Positions 12,865-12,900 of a stretch of 12,900 nucleotides of DNA are shown one piece after another; the stretch's first letter is position 1, and the number at the start of each line of letters is the position of its first letter. Position numbers and translations under genes: made by a program. The notes beneath the pieces were generated by a model. The model was not told the DNA's origin and did no database searches. It was given only the letters and a program-made list of their open reading frames with translations. Source of the DNA: Bacteroidales bacterium GP4 (GTDB lineage Bacteria > Bacteroidota > Bacteroidia > Bacteroidales > Muribaculaceae); contig DAAL01000164.1 in the NCBI GenBank assembly GCA_001701065.1, positions 1 to 12,900 of the forward strand. Reading direction: 5' to 3'.

Positions 12865-12900
12865 GGAGAGGTGGCAGAGTGGTCGATTGCGGCGGTCTTG
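12865..12900 (+). tRNA. tRNA-Ser, 5' part only (anticodon probably TGA)
   Basis: GGAGAGG (acceptor 5' strand) is followed by TGGCAGAGTGGTCGATTGC, the A/B-box D-arm of a class II tRNA, and GGCGGTCTTG, the 5' anticodon stem and start of the loop. The window ends after the second anticodon base (TG). The pattern is that of bacterial tRNA-Ser(TGA); the long variable arm that would confirm it is outside the window. Confidence 0.8.

Noticed and set aside
1..12900. CRISPR array or transposase/insertion sequence
   Set aside because: No regularly spaced direct repeats of the right size and no transposase motifs were seen; the only repeats are hairpins and the inverted-repeat element at 12002-12187.

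Overview
The window looks like a chromosome segment from a member of the Bacteroidales. The evidence is the recurring Bacteroidetes-type promoter signature (TTTG, about 19-20 bases, then TAnnTTTG), near absence of Shine-Dalgarno sequences, tRNA genes without an encoded CCA, and a core block prfA-pyrF-pgk with Bacteroidetes-like proteins. A family-level guess (Muribaculaceae or a relative) would be from memory only.

Region 1 (1-1100): the 5' part of an unknown minus-strand gene runs off the left edge (1-565). On the plus strand a promoter-like box precedes about 150 bases of foldable RNA sequence and a complete tRNA-Arg(ACG).

Region 2 (1050-8480) is an accessory region, nearly all on the minus strand. 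In transcription order, right to left, it holds: a decayed outer-membrane beta-barrel gene fused to an unrelated N-terminus; a complete WYL-domain regulator; an operon with 4-base start/stop overlaps made of a reverse-transcriptase C-terminal remnant, a small frameshifted gene, a RavA-type MoxR AAA+ ATPase broken by one in-frame TAG, a ViaA-type VWA protein and a small winged-helix protein; then a tandem-repeat protein, a small transcription unit with its own promoter and terminator, and a WYL-less version of a Bacteroidetes regulator. On the plus strand, between the WYL gene and the beta-barrel remnant, lies a well-delimited RNA gene of about 235 nt with a consensus promoter, three stems and a strong terminator.

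Region 3 (8560-11965) is core metabolism on the plus strand: prfA (release factor 1) and pyrF (OMP decarboxylase) 19 bases apart, then pgk (phosphoglycerate kinase) with its own promoter and a strong terminator. Region 4 (11966-12900) holds a minus-strand DIP1984-family gene whose 3' flank is a structured 186-base element with terminal inverted repeats, and the start of a tRNA-Ser at the right edge.

The most interesting part is the WYL / RT remnant / RavA-ViaA / winged-helix cluster. RavA and ViaA are partner proteins (AAA+ motor and VWA adaptor), and a WYL regulator beside them, an exact palindrome over the operon promoter and an RT fragment resemble mobile or defence-type gene sets. Several members carry lesions (RT truncation, a shifted small gene, an amber codon in ravA), so the cluster may be decaying or may use recoding or reinitiation. 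All functions are inferred from sequence features; no database search was done.
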